A stretch of 64,000 bases of DNA. It comes from Pseudoalteromonas luteoviolacea S2607. Lineage in GTDB: Bacteria; Pseudomonadota; Gammaproteobacteria; Enterobacterales; Alteromonadaceae. A program made the position numbers and the translations under genes. The DNA lies in the NCBI RefSeq assembly GCF_001625575.1, contig NZ_AUXV01000034.1, forward strand, positions 124,001-188,000. Direction: 5' to 3'. Below, piece after piece: positions 7,611-17,502 of the stretch (positions are counted from its first letter, which is position 1; the number at the start of each line of letters is the position of its first letter). The notes beneath the pieces were generated by a model, which saw only the letters and a list, made by a program, of their open reading frames with translations, was not told the DNA's origin and did no database searches.

Positions 7611-8629
7611 AATAGACCCTCACAAAGTGCTTGCTGGACTACAACAGGCGCTAGCAGGTAGCCATGCCTATATAACCCATTAATTGCAATCACGTTGTCT
7701 TTTTTCTCAATACGTGGGTGGTTATCAACAAAAGCGGGACGCAGTCCAGCATTTAAGGACAATACCCGACCTTCTGCAAACCCGCTATGTACCGTGTAAG
7801 CAGCTGACAGTAACTCTAATGTTGAACGTACGGTAATAGTGGCATCGTCTTGAGATTCAATTTCAGTTGCACCGATAACAAATTGGTGATTTGGTTTAGG
7901 TGCAATATAGATGGGGTATCTAGGATGCATCAATCTTACAGGGCGCTGTAGAGCAACTTCAGGTGCGTAAATACGCGCTACTTCGCCTCGCACACCACGC
8001 AACTGAGGGTTATCGGCTTTAGCCCCTACGCCTCTGCAATCAATAATCCAGTCATAGGCCTGTTCATTAACACATCCTTTAGCGATAACCGCCTCACAAC
8101 CATAGTTAAACTTCACACCACGGCGTTGCAACGTATGATAACTGGCTTTAAAAAAGCCCAAATTATCAAGCTGTCCTTCACAGGGTAAAAATAAACCATG
8201 GGTAAAGCGCCCCCCAAGTTCTGGCTCTAACTCGGTGAGCATGCGCTGATCTGCAGAAAACGGGTGATGACCATCAAGCGGTTTTAATCGCTGGGCAAAG
8301 CTTTGTAAGTCTCCTCTGTCTTGTTGATGTGCAACAATAAGACTACCCGCTTGTTGAAAAAACACCTCAGAGTCTAGTTTTGCCAATATTTTTGGCCACA
8401 TCGCTATAGACTCTAGTCCTTGCTCTGCCAAAGCTTTTGAGCAAATCACAGACTCAGCCAGTGGTGCTAACATCGCAGCCGCCAGCGTCCCAGCACCCGT
8501 TTGCGCATCTTGTCGGTCTTTTTCAAAGACCGTGATGTCATAGTGCTCCATTAACTCTAACGCAGCGATCCGACCAATTAAGCCAAATCCGACAATCGCC
8601 ACGCGAGGCTTTTTACCAAGTTCTGACAT
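7607..8629 (-). CDS. thiO: Glycine oxidase ThiO (FAD-dependent)
   Basis: FAD-dependent oxidase supplying dehydroglycine for thiazole formation in aerobes, in place of the ThiH radical enzyme. The dinucleotide site is VAIVGFGLIGRIAALEL at the N-terminus; the C-terminal NGLYRHGYLLAP is typical. I place the start at 8629 (MSELGKKPR, 340 residues), with AGGG a few bases upstream; a longer reading from 8665 would add 12 residues lacking family support. Confidence 0.93.
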   Translation of the reverse strand: MSELGKKPRVAIVGFGLIGRIAALELMEHYDITVFEKDRQDAQTGAGTLAAAMLAPLAESVICSKALAEQGLESIAMWPKILAKLDSEVFFQQAGSLIVAHQQDRGDLQSFAQRLKPLDGHHPFSADQRMLTELEPELGGRFTHGLFLPCEGQLDNLGFFKASYHTLQRRGVKFNYGCEAVIAKGCVNEQAYDWIIDCRGVGAKADNPQLRGVRGEVARIYAPEVALQRPVRLMHPRYPIYIAPKPNHQFVIGATEIESQDDATITVRSTLELLSAAYTVHSGFAEGRVLSLNAGLRPAFVDNHPRIEKKDNVIAINGLYRHGYLLAPVVVQQALCEGLL

Positions 8630-8680
8630 AAGATACCCTAAAAAACACACCATTTGCCTTAGCAAATGGTGTGAGCTGGA

Positions 8681-10633
8681 TTAAATAGCTTTGTGATAAA
8701 TCTCTGAGCCGCTACTTTTAAACTCTTCTGACTTGGCTTTCATTTCAGCTTCAACATCGATCATTTTGATCTCGATAGCATCGCCCACGTTATTCGGATC
8801 AATACCACGTGCTTCAAGCTCTTTAGCATAGTCCCTAACGTCTTGAGTGATTTTCATTGAGCAGAACTTAGGACCACACATAGAGCAGAAGTGAGCCACT
8901 TTACCTGACTCTTGTGGTAGCGTCTCATCATGGTATGAAAGCGCCCTTTCTGGATCTAGGCTCAAGTTGAACTGATCATGCCAGCGGAATTCAAAACGCG
9001 CCTTAGACAAGGCATTGTCTCGGATCTGCGCGCCGCGATGACCCTTTGCAAGGTCAGCTGCATGGGCTGCAATTTTGTAAGTAATTAGACCTTCTTTAAC
9101 GTCTTCCTTGTTCGGTAGACCTAAGTGTTCTTTCGGTGTCACATAACATAGCATGGCTGTTCCATACCAAGCGATTTGCGCAGCACCAATGCCCGATGTA
9201 AAGTGATCATAGCCAGGTGCAATATCAGTTGTTAATGGACCCAGTGTATAAAAAGGTGCTTCATGACAATGCTTAAGCTGCTCGTCCATATTTTCTTTGA
9301 TCATATGCATTGGCACGTGACCTGGGCCTTCAATAAAGACCTGAACATCATGTTCCCATGCAATCTTAGTCAACTCACCCAAGGTACGCAGCTCTGATAA
9401 TTGCGCGTCATCATTCGCGTCTGCAATTGAACCTGGGCGTAGACCATCACCTAATGAGAAACAAACATCATATTGCTTCATGATCTCACAGATATCTTCA
9501 AAGTGTGTATAAAGGAAGTTTTCTTTATGATGCGCAAGACACCACTTCGCCATAATCGACCCACCACGAGATACAATGCCCGTAACGCGCTTTGCAGTCA
9601 TTGGCACATACCTCAACAGTACACCCGCGTGGATTGTAAAGTAGTCCACACCTTGTTCTGCCTGTTCAATAAGTGTATCGCGGAAGATTTCCCAAGTTAG
9701 GTCTTCTGCAACACCATTTACTTTTTCAAGTGCCTGATAAATTGGTACTGTACCGATTGGTACTGGAGAGTTACGTACAACCCACTCTCGAGTTTCATGG
9801 ATATAGCGACCCGTAGATAAATCCATTACGGTATCCGCACCCCAACGAGTAGACCATACAAGTTTTTCAACCTCTTCCTCAATAGAAGATGTGACCGATG
9901 AATTGCCGATATTAGCATTGACCTTAACTAAAAAGTTACGGCCAACAATCATAGGCTCAGATTCTGGGTGATTGATGTTATTAGGAATAATTGCTCGACC
10001 ACGAGCAACTTCGGAGCGGACAAACTCAGGCGTAATAAAATCAGGGATTTCAGCCCCAAAAGATTGGCCTTCATGTTGTTGTGCTAACAACTCTTCACGG
10101 ATCTTTGCACGTCCCATATTTTCGCGGATCGCAACAAACTCCATTTCAGGCGTTACGATGCCATGGCGAGCATAGTGCATTTGCGTGACATTTTTGCCTG
10201 GTTTCGCGCGGCGAATCTTGGGTAAGTTCTCAAAACGAATGTGGTCTAAGCCTTCATCAGCCATACGCTGTTGAGAGAATTGAGACGTTACCGAGTTTAA
10301 TAACTCTGTGTCATCACGGTCAACAATCCAGTTCTCTCTGTACTTTGGTAAGCCTTCACGCACATTTAACGTGAATTCAGGATCAGTATAAGGGCCTGAC
10401 GTATCATAGACTCTGACCGGCTCGTTCTTTTCAAAAACAGGCTCTTCTTCTGTGCCACCCACGAAAGAGTCGCTCAATGAGATCTCTCTCATTCCTACAC
10501 GAACACCTTCTTGCTCACCATCTACATAAATCTTTTTAGAATTAGGGAATGGTTGGCCCTTTAGGTTATAAATAAATTCCGAAGCCGCTTCGCGTGACTC
10601 GCGACGTGACAACTTGCTACTGTTATTTGACAT
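8681..10633 (-). CDS. thiC: Phosphomethylpyrimidine synthase ThiC
   Basis: Radical-SAM enzyme converting aminoimidazole ribotide to HMP phosphate. The C-terminal cluster-binding motif CSMCGPKFC is intact. About 650 residues, normal for the family. The start at 10633 (MSNNSSK) has GAGG six bases upstream; an ATG four codons earlier (10645) lacks a ribosome site. First gene of the thiamine operon, with a TPP riboswitch in its leader. Confidence 0.97.
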   Translation of the reverse strand: MSNNSSKLSRRESREAASEFIYNLKGQPFPNSKKIYVDGEQEGVRVGMREISLSDSFVGGTEEEPVFEKNEPVRVYDTSGPYTDPEFTLNVREGLPKYRENWIVDRDDTELLNSVTSQFSQQRMADEGLDHIRFENLPKIRRAKPGKNVTQMHYARHGIVTPEMEFVAIRENMGRAKIREELLAQQHEGQSFGAEIPDFITPEFVRSEVARGRAIIPNNINHPESEPMIVGRNFLVKVNANIGNSSVTSSIEEEVEKLVWSTRWGADTVMDLSTGRYIHETREWVVRNSPVPIGTVPIYQALEKVNGVAEDLTWEIFRDTLIEQAEQGVDYFTIHAGVLLRYVPMTAKRVTGIVSRGGSIMAKWCLAHHKENFLYTHFEDICEIMKQYDVCFSLGDGLRPGSIADANDDAQLSELRTLGELTKIAWEHDVQVFIEGPGHVPMHMIKENMDEQLKHCHEAPFYTLGPLTTDIAPGYDHFTSGIGAAQIAWYGTAMLCYVTPKEHLGLPNKEDVKEGLITYKIAAHAADLAKGHRGAQIRDNALSKARFEFRWHDQFNLSLDPERALSYHDETLPQESGKVAHFCSMCGPKFCSMKITQDVRDYAKELEARGIDPNNVGDAIEIKMIDVEAEMKAKSEEFKSSGSEIYHKAI

Positions 10634-10818
10634 GACGTGCCTCATTTTTAGTTAAGGTGTCTTGTCAGAATTCCGAAAAGGAAGAGATTGGGTTCATACA
10701 CGTTCTCGCCATTGATCAAACCAATAACGATATTAAGTGCAGATGTTGGTGGATAACTTATTAGCACGACGCTAATAAATTGCAGCTTAGGTACTCATTT
10801 GGTGATGCACACTAAGCA

Positions 10819-10905
10819 GCTTGTTCCCTACGCAGGCATTAACCTGATCAGGTCCACGGATCCCGCAATACAGCGATCTCAGCCCAAAAGGGCACTCCGA
10901 CAAGT
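10819..10905 (-). promoter_or_regulatory. TPP riboswitch (THI-box) upstream of thiC
   Basis: Read on the minus strand the leader contains the conserved aptamer blocks GGGCTGAGATCG, GACCTGATCAGGTTAATG and CCTGCGTAGGGAACAAG, with ACTTGTCGGAGTGCC at its 5' end forming P1 with the terminal ACAAG region. Binding of thiamine pyrophosphate is expected to repress the thiC operon. About 185 bases separate the aptamer from the thiC start; no U-tract terminator is obvious there, so the mechanism is open. Confidence 0.95.
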
Positions 10906-10920
10906 AACGAATTGAGACAA

Positions 10921-10949
10921 AGTCTACTGAATGTCAGCGAATTAGTCAA
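10921..10949 (-). promoter_or_regulatory. Sigma70 promoter of the thiamine operon
   Basis: TTGACT (10944-10949) and TAGACT (10921-10926) on the minus strand with 17-base spacing. Transcription would begin near 10914, just before the TPP aptamer. The -35 box overlaps the last codons of the neighbouring META-domain gene on the same strand. Confidence 0.7.
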
Positions 10950-11349
10950 AGCGCCTTTCAACTGGTCCGAAATGCCAGTTTGCATCACCTCGCAATACTA
11001 ATTCATCTGCTGTCTGCTCTATCGGGGCTCCGATTTGTAGCATATTCAAAAATGCCTGCTCCTTTGCATTCGCCTCCGGCTCACAGAGTTTGCGCGTCAT
11101 GCCAATATTCGACACGAATAGTTGCCCATTTCTGATCTCACCTTGACCAAAAAAGCGATTACATCCAGCGTATCCATTTACTCTGAATGCATCTAAAAAC
11201 TCTATTGTAATGGCGTCCTGCGCTGCTACTTCAGCTGGCGCTTTTAACTGCCAACTAGAATATTTGAGCGAATGAGCGTTTACCGTCCCTGTACTTTTAC
11301 AGCCAATAAGCACCAAGCTCATTAGACAAAATAAAAAGGTCTTTTTCAT
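10942..11349 (-). CDS. META-domain (HslJ-like) lipoprotein
   Basis: 135 residues with a lipoprotein signal peptide: a hydrophobic N-terminus and lipobox LIGC placing the lipidated Cys at about residue 17. The mature part matches the META/HslJ pattern (W near residue 33, GYAGCNRFFG, IGMTRKLCE), so it is probably envelope-anchored. HslJ in E. coli is linked to novobiocin resistance; a function here is not shown. It has no clear operon partner. Confidence 0.8.
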   Translation of the reverse strand: MKKTFLFCLMSLVLIGCKSTGTVNAHSLKYSSWQLKAPAEVAAQDAITIEFLDAFRVNGYAGCNRFFGQGEIRNGQLFVSNIGMTRKLCEPEANAKEQAFLNMLQIGAPIEQTADELVLRGDANWHFGPVERRFD

Positions 11350-11447
11350 TGGTAAACCAAACGTTTAAAAATTAAATTTAATTATAACGCTTGGTCGCAC
11401 AGAATAGGCAGTAAAAATGTGTAATAAATTACCTTTTTGTACAAAAA

Positions 11448-11837
11448 TTAAGAAAATAGCAGTTCAATTTCCTGAGGTAGGAACGGACGACCTCGTTCAT
11501 TGACCGACGTCCCAGTCACAATTGCATCTAACATTAATTTTTGATCATGCTTTCTTATTACCTTTTGATGGAAAGCAAATTTTAACTTACTGACTTTTTG
11601 CGCTTCAACTTCAACATAAAACTCGTCAGCCGGTTTCAATGAATCTTTGTAGTTCATTTCTGAACGGATCACTACCAGATTGATTTTTTGTTCAGCCAAA
11701 GCGGCAAAATCAATGCCTTTATAAGCTAAAAATTCATGTCGTGCATGTTCTAAATAATTAAAGTACACACTATTGTTAACGATCCCCTGTAGATCGCACT
11801 CATAATCTCTTACTTTAAAGTCAACTTTAAACGTCAT
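11448..11837 (-). CDS. Acyl-CoA thioesterase, 4-hydroxybenzoyl-CoA thioesterase (hotdog) family
   Basis: 129 residues with the hotdog signature DLQGIVNNSVYFNYLEHARHEFL, containing the active-site Asp region and the N..Y..Y.E helix. Substrate cannot be told from sequence. Small single-domain thioesterases of this type often act on short or aromatic acyl-CoAs. It lies alone, divergent from the TonB receptor. Confidence 0.85.
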   Translation of the reverse strand: MTFKVDFKVRDYECDLQGIVNNSVYFNYLEHARHEFLAYKGIDFAALAEQKINLVVIRSEMNYKDSLKPADEFYVEVEAQKVSKLKFAFHQKVIRKHDQKLMLDAIVTGTSVNERGRPFLPQEIELLFS

Positions 11838-11944
11838 AGTTCGTCCTCTGATTAGAATGCGAAAGTTTATATCATAAATATTCAGTTATGTGGTCGGGCT
11901 TTTGCTAAACTAGAGCGCAACTAACACGGGACTATAAATAACAA

Positions 11945-14059
11945 ATGAAGCTAAAACTCTCATTGCTCGCTACCAGTTTATTAGTAGCACTTTCAAATAC
12001 AGCGATTGCTGAACAAACACCTTCAAACCAAGACATCGAAACGATTCAAGTGACGGGAGACTTTCAACAAGAGTCAATACTTACATTAAGTGCCAGCGCA
12101 TCCGTTTTCGATGAATCAGAAATCCAAACTCGTGGTGCCAGCTATTTAGATGAAATCTTAAACAGCGCAGCCAATGTTAACTTTACAGCTGGCGCGTCAC
12201 GCGGCCGTTTCGTGCAGATCCGCGGAGTCGGATTGCGCTCCCAATTTGTCGATCCGATAACACCGAGCGTGGGTGTTTTAATAGACAATATTAACTATTC
12301 TGGCTTGGGCGGAAGTGCATTGTTATTTGATGCGGACCACGTGGCCATTTACCGCGGCCCTCAGGGCACTAAATTTGGTGCAGACGCTATGGGTGGGATC
12401 ATAGACATTCACTCAAATTCACCAACTCAATCGCCCAGTGTTAACCTCAAGCTGGGTGCGGCCAATTACGGAACGCATGAAGCAGGAGTTGCCGTTGGAG
12501 CTGGGTTAACAGATGCTATTGCTGCGCGCGCGAGTATTTATCAAAAGCAATCTGATGGTTTTGTCGATAACGTCTATTTAAATGAGGATACTCAGGACTT
12601 AGATGAAAGTGTTGCAAGGTTTAAACTTAGCTATGCCGCCAACGATGACTTAAATCTTGGCTTTGTATATCACCATATCGATATTGACAATGGCTACGAT
12701 GGTTTTACCTTAGACAATACCCGCCAAAGTGTTGCCAGCCAACCGGGTAAAGACACTCAAGAAAGTGACGCATTCTCCCTGACAGCAGACTACACAGGTA
12801 TGTCGTCTGTCGATATTGAAATACTCGCAAGTGGCCTGCAGGCAGATACCGAGTACAGCTATGACGAAGACTGGGTCTGTGCCGATACTGCCCAACCAGT
12901 GCTATGTGAGGCAGGTCTACACCCAGATCATATCGCTTATTATGGGCAATACTTTGATGCCTACGTACGAGACCATGAAAGGGGCTCAGCTGAAGTAAGA
13001 GTTAAAAGTAAAGATAAGTCTTGGGTCATTGGCGCTTTTAGCCGCAGACACGATGTCATCCTAGACCGCCAAAGAGGTAAGCATGGCGACCTGCCTGCTC
13101 AGTTCAAATCCAACTTTGAAACACAAAACCATGCGCTATTTGCACATAAAGTCACTCAGGTAAAAGAAGACGTTAAATTAATCACTGGTATACGTATTGA
13201 GTCCTATTCGAGTGACTACTTAGATAGTAATGCATTTGACCTAGACACTGATGACACTATGGTGGGAGGTAAGATCGCGCTTGAATACCAAGTAGTGCCC
13301 CAGACGATGATTTACACAAGCTTAAATCGTGGTTACAAAGTGGGTGGTGTCAACGGCGAAGCACTGGCAAAAGCCAAAGATGATGGTATCACCATTCCGC
13401 AATCAGGCTTCACATTCGACCCTGAGTACCTTTGGAACCTTGAGTTTGGTGTCAAAGGCCAATCGAGAGATAAGCGTCATACTTTACACCTCACTGCATT
13501 TTATATGCACAGAGAAGACATGCAATTAAAGCAATGGCAATTAGAAGGCGTGCAATTTGCTGGCTTTATTAGTAATGCGGGTAAAGGAAGAAATTATGGC
13601 CTTGAAATAGAGGGTACCAGCCAAATACTCAATGCACTCTCATTGCAATACAGTTTAGGGTACCTAGATACTAAGATTGAGGACTTTGTTACCGTCAATG
13701 GTGATGATTTCGATGGTCGTGAACAAGCACAATCGCCTAAATACCAATATGCATTTACATTTGTCTATGACGTCACTGACAACATCAGTGCGCAATTAGG
13801 ATTCGAAGGCAAAGATGACTATTTTTTCTCTGATAGTCATCACGCTCAAGCACCAAATCAGAATCTCATCAATGCCAGTGTTTCATACTTCAGCGATAGC
13901 TGGAGTCTAACAGCATGGGGCAGAAACTTAGCAGACACAGATGTGCCTGTACGTGGCTTCCAATTTGGCAATGATCCAAGAAATGGCTGGGCAACCGATA
14001 CCTATGTGCAATATGCAGAGCCTAGAGTATACGGCTTAACGTTTAACTATACACTTTAA
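11945..14059 (+). CDS. TonB-dependent outer membrane receptor
   Basis: 704 residues. A signal peptide (to about residue 22, ending AIAEQ) is followed by a TonB-box-like ETIQVTG, the plug domain (RFVQIRGVG, IYRGPQGTKFGADAMGG) and a 22-strand barrel ending in aromatic YGLTFNYTL. Active uptake across the outer membrane is the expected role. No iron, B12 or thiamine control element is visible upstream and no transporter genes are adjacent, so the substrate is unknown. Confidence 0.93.
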   Translation: MKLKLSLLATSLLVALSNTAIAEQTPSNQDIETIQVTGDFQQESILTLSASASVFDESEIQTRGASYLDEILNSAANVNFTAGASRGRFVQIRGVGLRSQFVDPITPSVGVLIDNINYSGLGGSALLFDADHVAIYRGPQGTKFGADAMGGIIDIHSNSPTQSPSVNLKLGAANYGTHEAGVAVGAGLTDAIAARASIYQKQSDGFVDNVYLNEDTQDLDESVARFKLSYAANDDLNLGFVYHHIDIDNGYDGFTLDNTRQSVASQPGKDTQESDAFSLTADYTGMSSVDIEILASGLQADTEYSYDEDWVCADTAQPVLCEAGLHPDHIAYYGQYFDAYVRDHERGSAEVRVKSKDKSWVIGAFSRRHDVILDRQRGKHGDLPAQFKSNFETQNHALFAHKVTQVKEDVKLITGIRIESYSSDYLDSNAFDLDTDDTMVGGKIALEYQVVPQTMIYTSLNRGYKVGGVNGEALAKAKDDGITIPQSGFTFDPEYLWNLEFGVKGQSRDKRHTLHLTAFYMHREDMQLKQWQLEGVQFAGFISNAGKGRNYGLEIEGTSQILNALSLQYSLGYLDTKIEDFVTVNGDDFDGREQAQSPKYQYAFTFVYDVTDNISAQLGFEGKDDYFFSDSHHAQAPNQNLINASVSYFSDSWSLTAWGRNLADTDVPVRGFQFGNDPRNGWATDTYVQYAEPRVYGLTFNYTL

Positions 14060-14062
14060 TTA

Positions 14063-14087
14063 AAAACGGCGCCTAGAGCGCCGTTTT
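14063..14087. terminator. Bidirectional terminator between TonB receptor and speD
   Basis: Arms AAAACGGCGC and GCGCCGTTTT, a perfect 10-bp stem with a five-base loop, flanked by A and T tracts, between convergent genes. Confidence 0.88.
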
Positions 14088-14103
14088 ACTTCTACCAAAA
14101 AGC

Positions 14104-14913
14104 TTATTCCGGATCTGGCAAATTTCTGCCGTAAAACACTTCTTGGATTTCACGATTTAGCTTATTACGGATTTCTTCTTCTTCTTCGTCAGTGAGTTCA
14201 TCCGTCGTAATACCGAATAGATACGTATTTAAATCGGTTTCCTTCAGCATCATCTTCGTGTGAAACAAGTTTTCCTGATAAACATTCACATCTACCATTT
14301 GATAGGCGTCTTTAGTGTCGTCCGTCATAAAGTTTTGGATAGAGTGAATTGGATGATCAATATAGTGTTTTACGCCATTCACATCACGTGTAAATCCACG
14401 CACACGATAATCTATTGTCACCACATCAGACTCTAGAGAGTGAATTAAAAAGTTCAGCGCTTTGAGTGGTGAAATGATACCACACGTTGATACTTCAATG
14501 TCTGCACGGAAAGTACAGATACCATCATGCGGGTGCGCTTCAGGGTATGTATGCACACAAATATGGCTTTTATCTAAGTGCGCAACCACTGAATCAGGTA
14601 ATGGGCCTGGTGTTTCTTGGCTGTGTGGCACGGTGCCTTCAACAGGTTCTTCGGAAACCAAAATCGTTACACTGGCACCTTGCGGATCATAATCCTGGCG
14701 AGCGATGTTCAAGACATTTGCACCGATGATATCGACAACTTCTTTTAAAATATCAGTTAGACGATCTGCACTGTACTGCTCATCAATATATTCAATGTAC
14801 TCTTTTCGCTGTTGCTCAGTTTTAGCGTAGCAAATATCGTAGATACTAAAGCTTAAACTCTTTGTTAAGTTGTTAAAGCCATGGAGTTTAATTTTATTAA
14901 AGGGCTTGTTCAC
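14104..14913 (-). CDS. speD: S-adenosylmethionine decarboxylase proenzyme, long E. coli type
   Basis: 269 residues closely matching E. coli SpeD. The DKSHICVHTYPE segment holds the Ser where self-cleavage forms the pyruvoyl group; FRADIEVSTCG and DYRVRGFTRD are near-identical to E. coli. The enzyme supplies decarboxylated SAM for spermidine synthesis. speE is not adjacent. Confidence 0.97.
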   Translation of the reverse strand: MNKPFNKIKLHGFNNLTKSLSFSIYDICYAKTEQQRKEYIEYIDEQYSADRLTDILKEVVDIIGANVLNIARQDYDPQGASVTILVSEEPVEGTVPHSQETPGPLPDSVVAHLDKSHICVHTYPEAHPHDGICTFRADIEVSTCGIISPLKALNFLIHSLESDVVTIDYRVRGFTRDVNGVKHYIDHPIHSIQNFMTDDTKDAYQMVDVNVYQENLFHTKMMLKETDLNTYLFGITTDELTDEEEEEIRNKLNREIQEVFYGRNLPDPE

Positions 14914-14999
14914 GATAGACCCACCTTAAAACAAGAAAATCTGCGCTGCAGAACTAAAAGTTCGCGGATTTTATACGAAAAATAGCCGCCGAAAAAGCG

Positions 15000-15413
15000 T
15001 TATTTTTCTTCGCTTTGTACAACCTCATGGGTATGTGTAATTTCCACTGCTTTTTCAAGCATTAAGGCCACTGAGCAATACTTTTCCGCAGACAAATTAA
15101 CAGCTCGAGCAAGGTGCTTTTCAGACACGTTATCACCCGTAACTACAAAGTGTAGATTGATTTTGGTAAATACTCTAGGCGCTGACTCTGCACGCTCAGC
15201 AGAAAGCTTTACTTCTACATCATGCACGATTTGTTTGGCCTTTTTCAAAATACTCACTACATCCACAGACGCACAAGCACCGGCGGACATTAATACCATT
15301 TCCATAGGACTGGGCGCTGCACTGTCACTACCGGCATCAAATACCACGTTATGACCCGAGTTAGAACGTCCTAAAAACGTATCACCTTCAACCCACTTTA
15401 CACTTGCTTGCAT
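15000..15413 (-). CDS. yhfA: OsmC family protein, YhfA-like
   Basis: 137 residues with the YhfA order of motifs: MQASVKWVEGDTFLG, PSPMEMVLMSAGACASVDVV with its Cys, and SAEKYCSVALMLEKA with the second Cys. OsmC/Ohr proteins use paired cysteines against organic peroxides; YhfA itself has no firmly assigned substrate. Single gene following the DUF3802 gene on the same strand, with a hairpin between them. Confidence 0.9.
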   Translation of the reverse strand: MQASVKWVEGDTFLGRSNSGHNVVFDAGSDSAAPSPMEMVLMSAGACASVDVVSILKKAKQIVHDVEVKLSAERAESAPRVFTKINLHFVVTGDNVSEKHLARAVNLSAEKYCSVALMLEKAVEITHTHEVVQSEEK

Positions 15414-15434
15414 ATATTACCTTCTCAAAACGAA

Positions 15435-15458
15435 TAACACCGCCATTGGGCGGTGTTA
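15435..15458. terminator. Hairpin between DUF3802 gene and yhfA
   Basis: Perfect 10-bp stem TAACACCGCC/GGCGGTGTTA with a four-base loop, followed on the minus strand by a moderately T-rich TTCGTTTTG. Likely ends the DUF3802 transcript. Confidence 0.6.
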
Positions 15459-15482
15459 GCTTCTTAAAATCTTTTTCTCAAC

Positions 15483-15821
15483 TCACTGAATAGCTGAATC
15501 AAATAAGTTTTTGACTAAACCAGCAAACTCTTCGATAAACTCTTGTTGTTCTTCAGTTACGCGTTGATCAACAACGCTAGATAACACTTCCTGTAGGTCA
15601 TACACAATGCCATCGACTTCTCTAACAATCAAGCTACGCTGCTCAGTCGACAACCCTGTATGCTGCTCACACAAACGGATCACATGTTCAGCAATGACAT
15701 CTTCAATTAATTCAACAACCTTAGGTGCATTAGGCTTTACTACACCCGGCTTTTCAAACAAGGCTAAATTTTGTGTCAGATACATGACTAACTCATCATA
15801 TCCTTGTTTATCTAAAACCAT
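15483..15821 (-). CDS. DUF3802 family protein
   Basis: A helical acidic protein of about 112 residues. Segments such as IVREVDGIVYDLQEVLSSV and EEFAGLVKNLFDSA fit my recollection of DUF3802, a family of Vibrio/Alteromonadales with no known function. I prefer the ATG at 15821, which has AGGTGG at good spacing. An ATG at 15851 would add 10 residues but has AGGAG directly against it. Confidence 0.65.
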   Translation of the reverse strand: MVLDKQGYDELVMYLTQNLALFEKPGVVKPNAPKVVELIEDVIAEHVIRLCEQHTGLSTEQRSLIVREVDGIVYDLQEVLSSVVDQRVTEEQQEFIEEFAGLVKNLFDSAIQ

Positions 15822-15911
15822 ATATTGCCCACCTGAGTTTACCAACGACATCTCCTATTGATTTAAGCAGAAACTTGATCTGATTGCTACTTTTCAGCGC
15901 CCCAGAAAAAT

Positions 15912-15937
15912 AAAAAAGCAGCGAATGCTGCTTTTTT
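15912..15937. terminator. Terminator downstream of astD
   Basis: AAAAAAGCAGC-GAAT-GCTGCTTTTTT, a strong symmetric hairpin about 80 bases after the astD stop on the minus strand; it could also serve the plus strand. Confidence 0.85.
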
Positions 15938-16016
15938 AAGAATAAAGCGTGAGATAAATTCAGTGCAAAATAATATTGCGTCACGCGTTATTATAAATTA
16001 CCTATTGGAGGTAATT

Positions 16017-17489
16017 TTAATCTAATGATAGGCCCGGACTCAAGCTTCCTGGTAATGTAACTTTTTCAAGTTCAACAGATGCCACTGGGTATGCACAGTA
16101 ATCCGCCGCGTAGTAAGCACTCGCGCGATGGTTACCTGATGCACCAATACCACCGAATGGTGCAGCACTTGAAGCACCTGTGATTGGACGGTTCCAGTTA
16201 ACAATACCTGCACGGATGCGACGTAGGAAGTGATCGTAATCCGCTTCATTGTCACTCAATAGACCAGCTGACAGACCAAAACTCGTGTCGTTTGCAAGTT
16301 CAATTGCTGCATCAAAGTCTGTATAACGGAACACTTTTAATAGTGGACCAAAATGCTCATCATCTGGGAAATCGGTTACGTTAGTACATTCAATAATCCC
16401 CGGCGTTACAAAGCCAGTACCTTGAGTATGCGTCAGTTCTAACAGACTCTCGCCGCCTAACTCAACAAGCTGTTGCTGTGCAGCAACCATACCCGCCGCC
16501 GCAGCTTCTGAGATCATCGAACCCATAAATGGTTGGTCTTCATCATCAAAGTTACCAATCTTGATAGCTTTAGTCGCACGCAATAATTGCGCAAGGATGG
16601 CATCACCCTGCTCACCTTGCGGTAAAAATAACTTACGAGCACAAGTACAACGCTGACCACTTGAGATAAATGCTGACTGGATAATGTCATGCACAACCGC
16701 TTTTGTGTCTGTAACGTCTTTCACGATCAGTGGATTGTTACCACCCATCTCTAATGCCAAGATTTTACCAGGCTGACCCGCAAACTGCTCATGTAGGAAG
16801 TGACCTGTACGAGAAGATCCTGTGAAGAATAAGCCGTCAATACCTTTGTGTGAAGCGAGTGCTTTACCAGTCTCGACTTCACCTTGAACTAGGTTGATCA
16901 CGCCTGCTGGTAAGCCCGCTTTTTCCCATAGTTGTAAAGTTAACTCTGCAACATATGGCGTCATTTCTGAAGGCTTAAATACAACAGTGTTACCAGCAAG
17001 CAGTGCTGGAACAATGTGACCATTTGGCAGGTGACCTGGGAAATTGTAAGGACCAAATACTGCAACTACACCATGTGCTTTATGGCGGATCACAGCACGG
17101 CCTACAGGCATCGCATTTTCTACTACACCGGTACGTTCGTGGTATGCTTTTTCAGAGATAGCAATTTTACCCACCATTGCACCTGCTTCAGTACGAGTTT
17201 CCCAAAGTGGCTTACCCGTTTCTTTTGCAATTGCAATTGCAAGCTCTTCGCTATGCTCTTTTAATACTTCTGCAAAGCGCTTGACGATGTCTAAGCGCGC
17301 TTCAAAAGTTAGGTCACTCCACAGATAGTACGCTTCACGTGCAGATTTTACTGCACTGTCTACTTGTTCTGCGGTCGCAGCATTTGCCGACCAGATTTGT
17401 TCATTATTTGCTGGGTTCACAGACGCAAATTCTGCACCTTCACCAGCTAACCATTTACCATTGATAAATTGTGCTGCATGTGTTGTCAT
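16017..17489 (-). CDS. astD: N-succinylglutamate 5-semialdehyde dehydrogenase
   Basis: 491-residue aldehyde dehydrogenase: ALEMGGNNPLIV holds the general-base Glu and GQRCTCARKL the catalytic Cys; QFINGKWLAGEG at the start is AstD-like. It oxidises succinylglutamate semialdehyde in arginine catabolism. I start it at 17489 (MTTHAAQF), with GGGAAAG upstream, which removes most of the overlap with astA that a start at 17534 would cause. Confidence 0.95.
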   Translation of the reverse strand: MTTHAAQFINGKWLAGEGAEFASVNPANNEQIWSANAATAEQVDSAVKSAREAYYLWSDLTFEARLDIVKRFAEVLKEHSEELAIAIAKETGKPLWETRTEAGAMVGKIAISEKAYHERTGVVENAMPVGRAVIRHKAHGVVAVFGPYNFPGHLPNGHIVPALLAGNTVVFKPSEMTPYVAELTLQLWEKAGLPAGVINLVQGEVETGKALASHKGIDGLFFTGSSRTGHFLHEQFAGQPGKILALEMGGNNPLIVKDVTDTKAVVHDIIQSAFISSGQRCTCARKLFLPQGEQGDAILAQLLRATKAIKIGNFDDEDQPFMGSMISEAAAAGMVAAQQQLVELGGESLLELTHTQGTGFVTPGIIECTNVTDFPDDEHFGPLLKVFRYTDFDAAIELANDTSFGLSAGLLSDNEADYDHFLRRIRAGIVNWNRPITGASSAAPFGGIGASGNHRASAYYAADYCAYPVASVELEKVTLPGSLSPGLSLD

Positions 17490-17502
17490 AATTCTTTCCC
17501 AA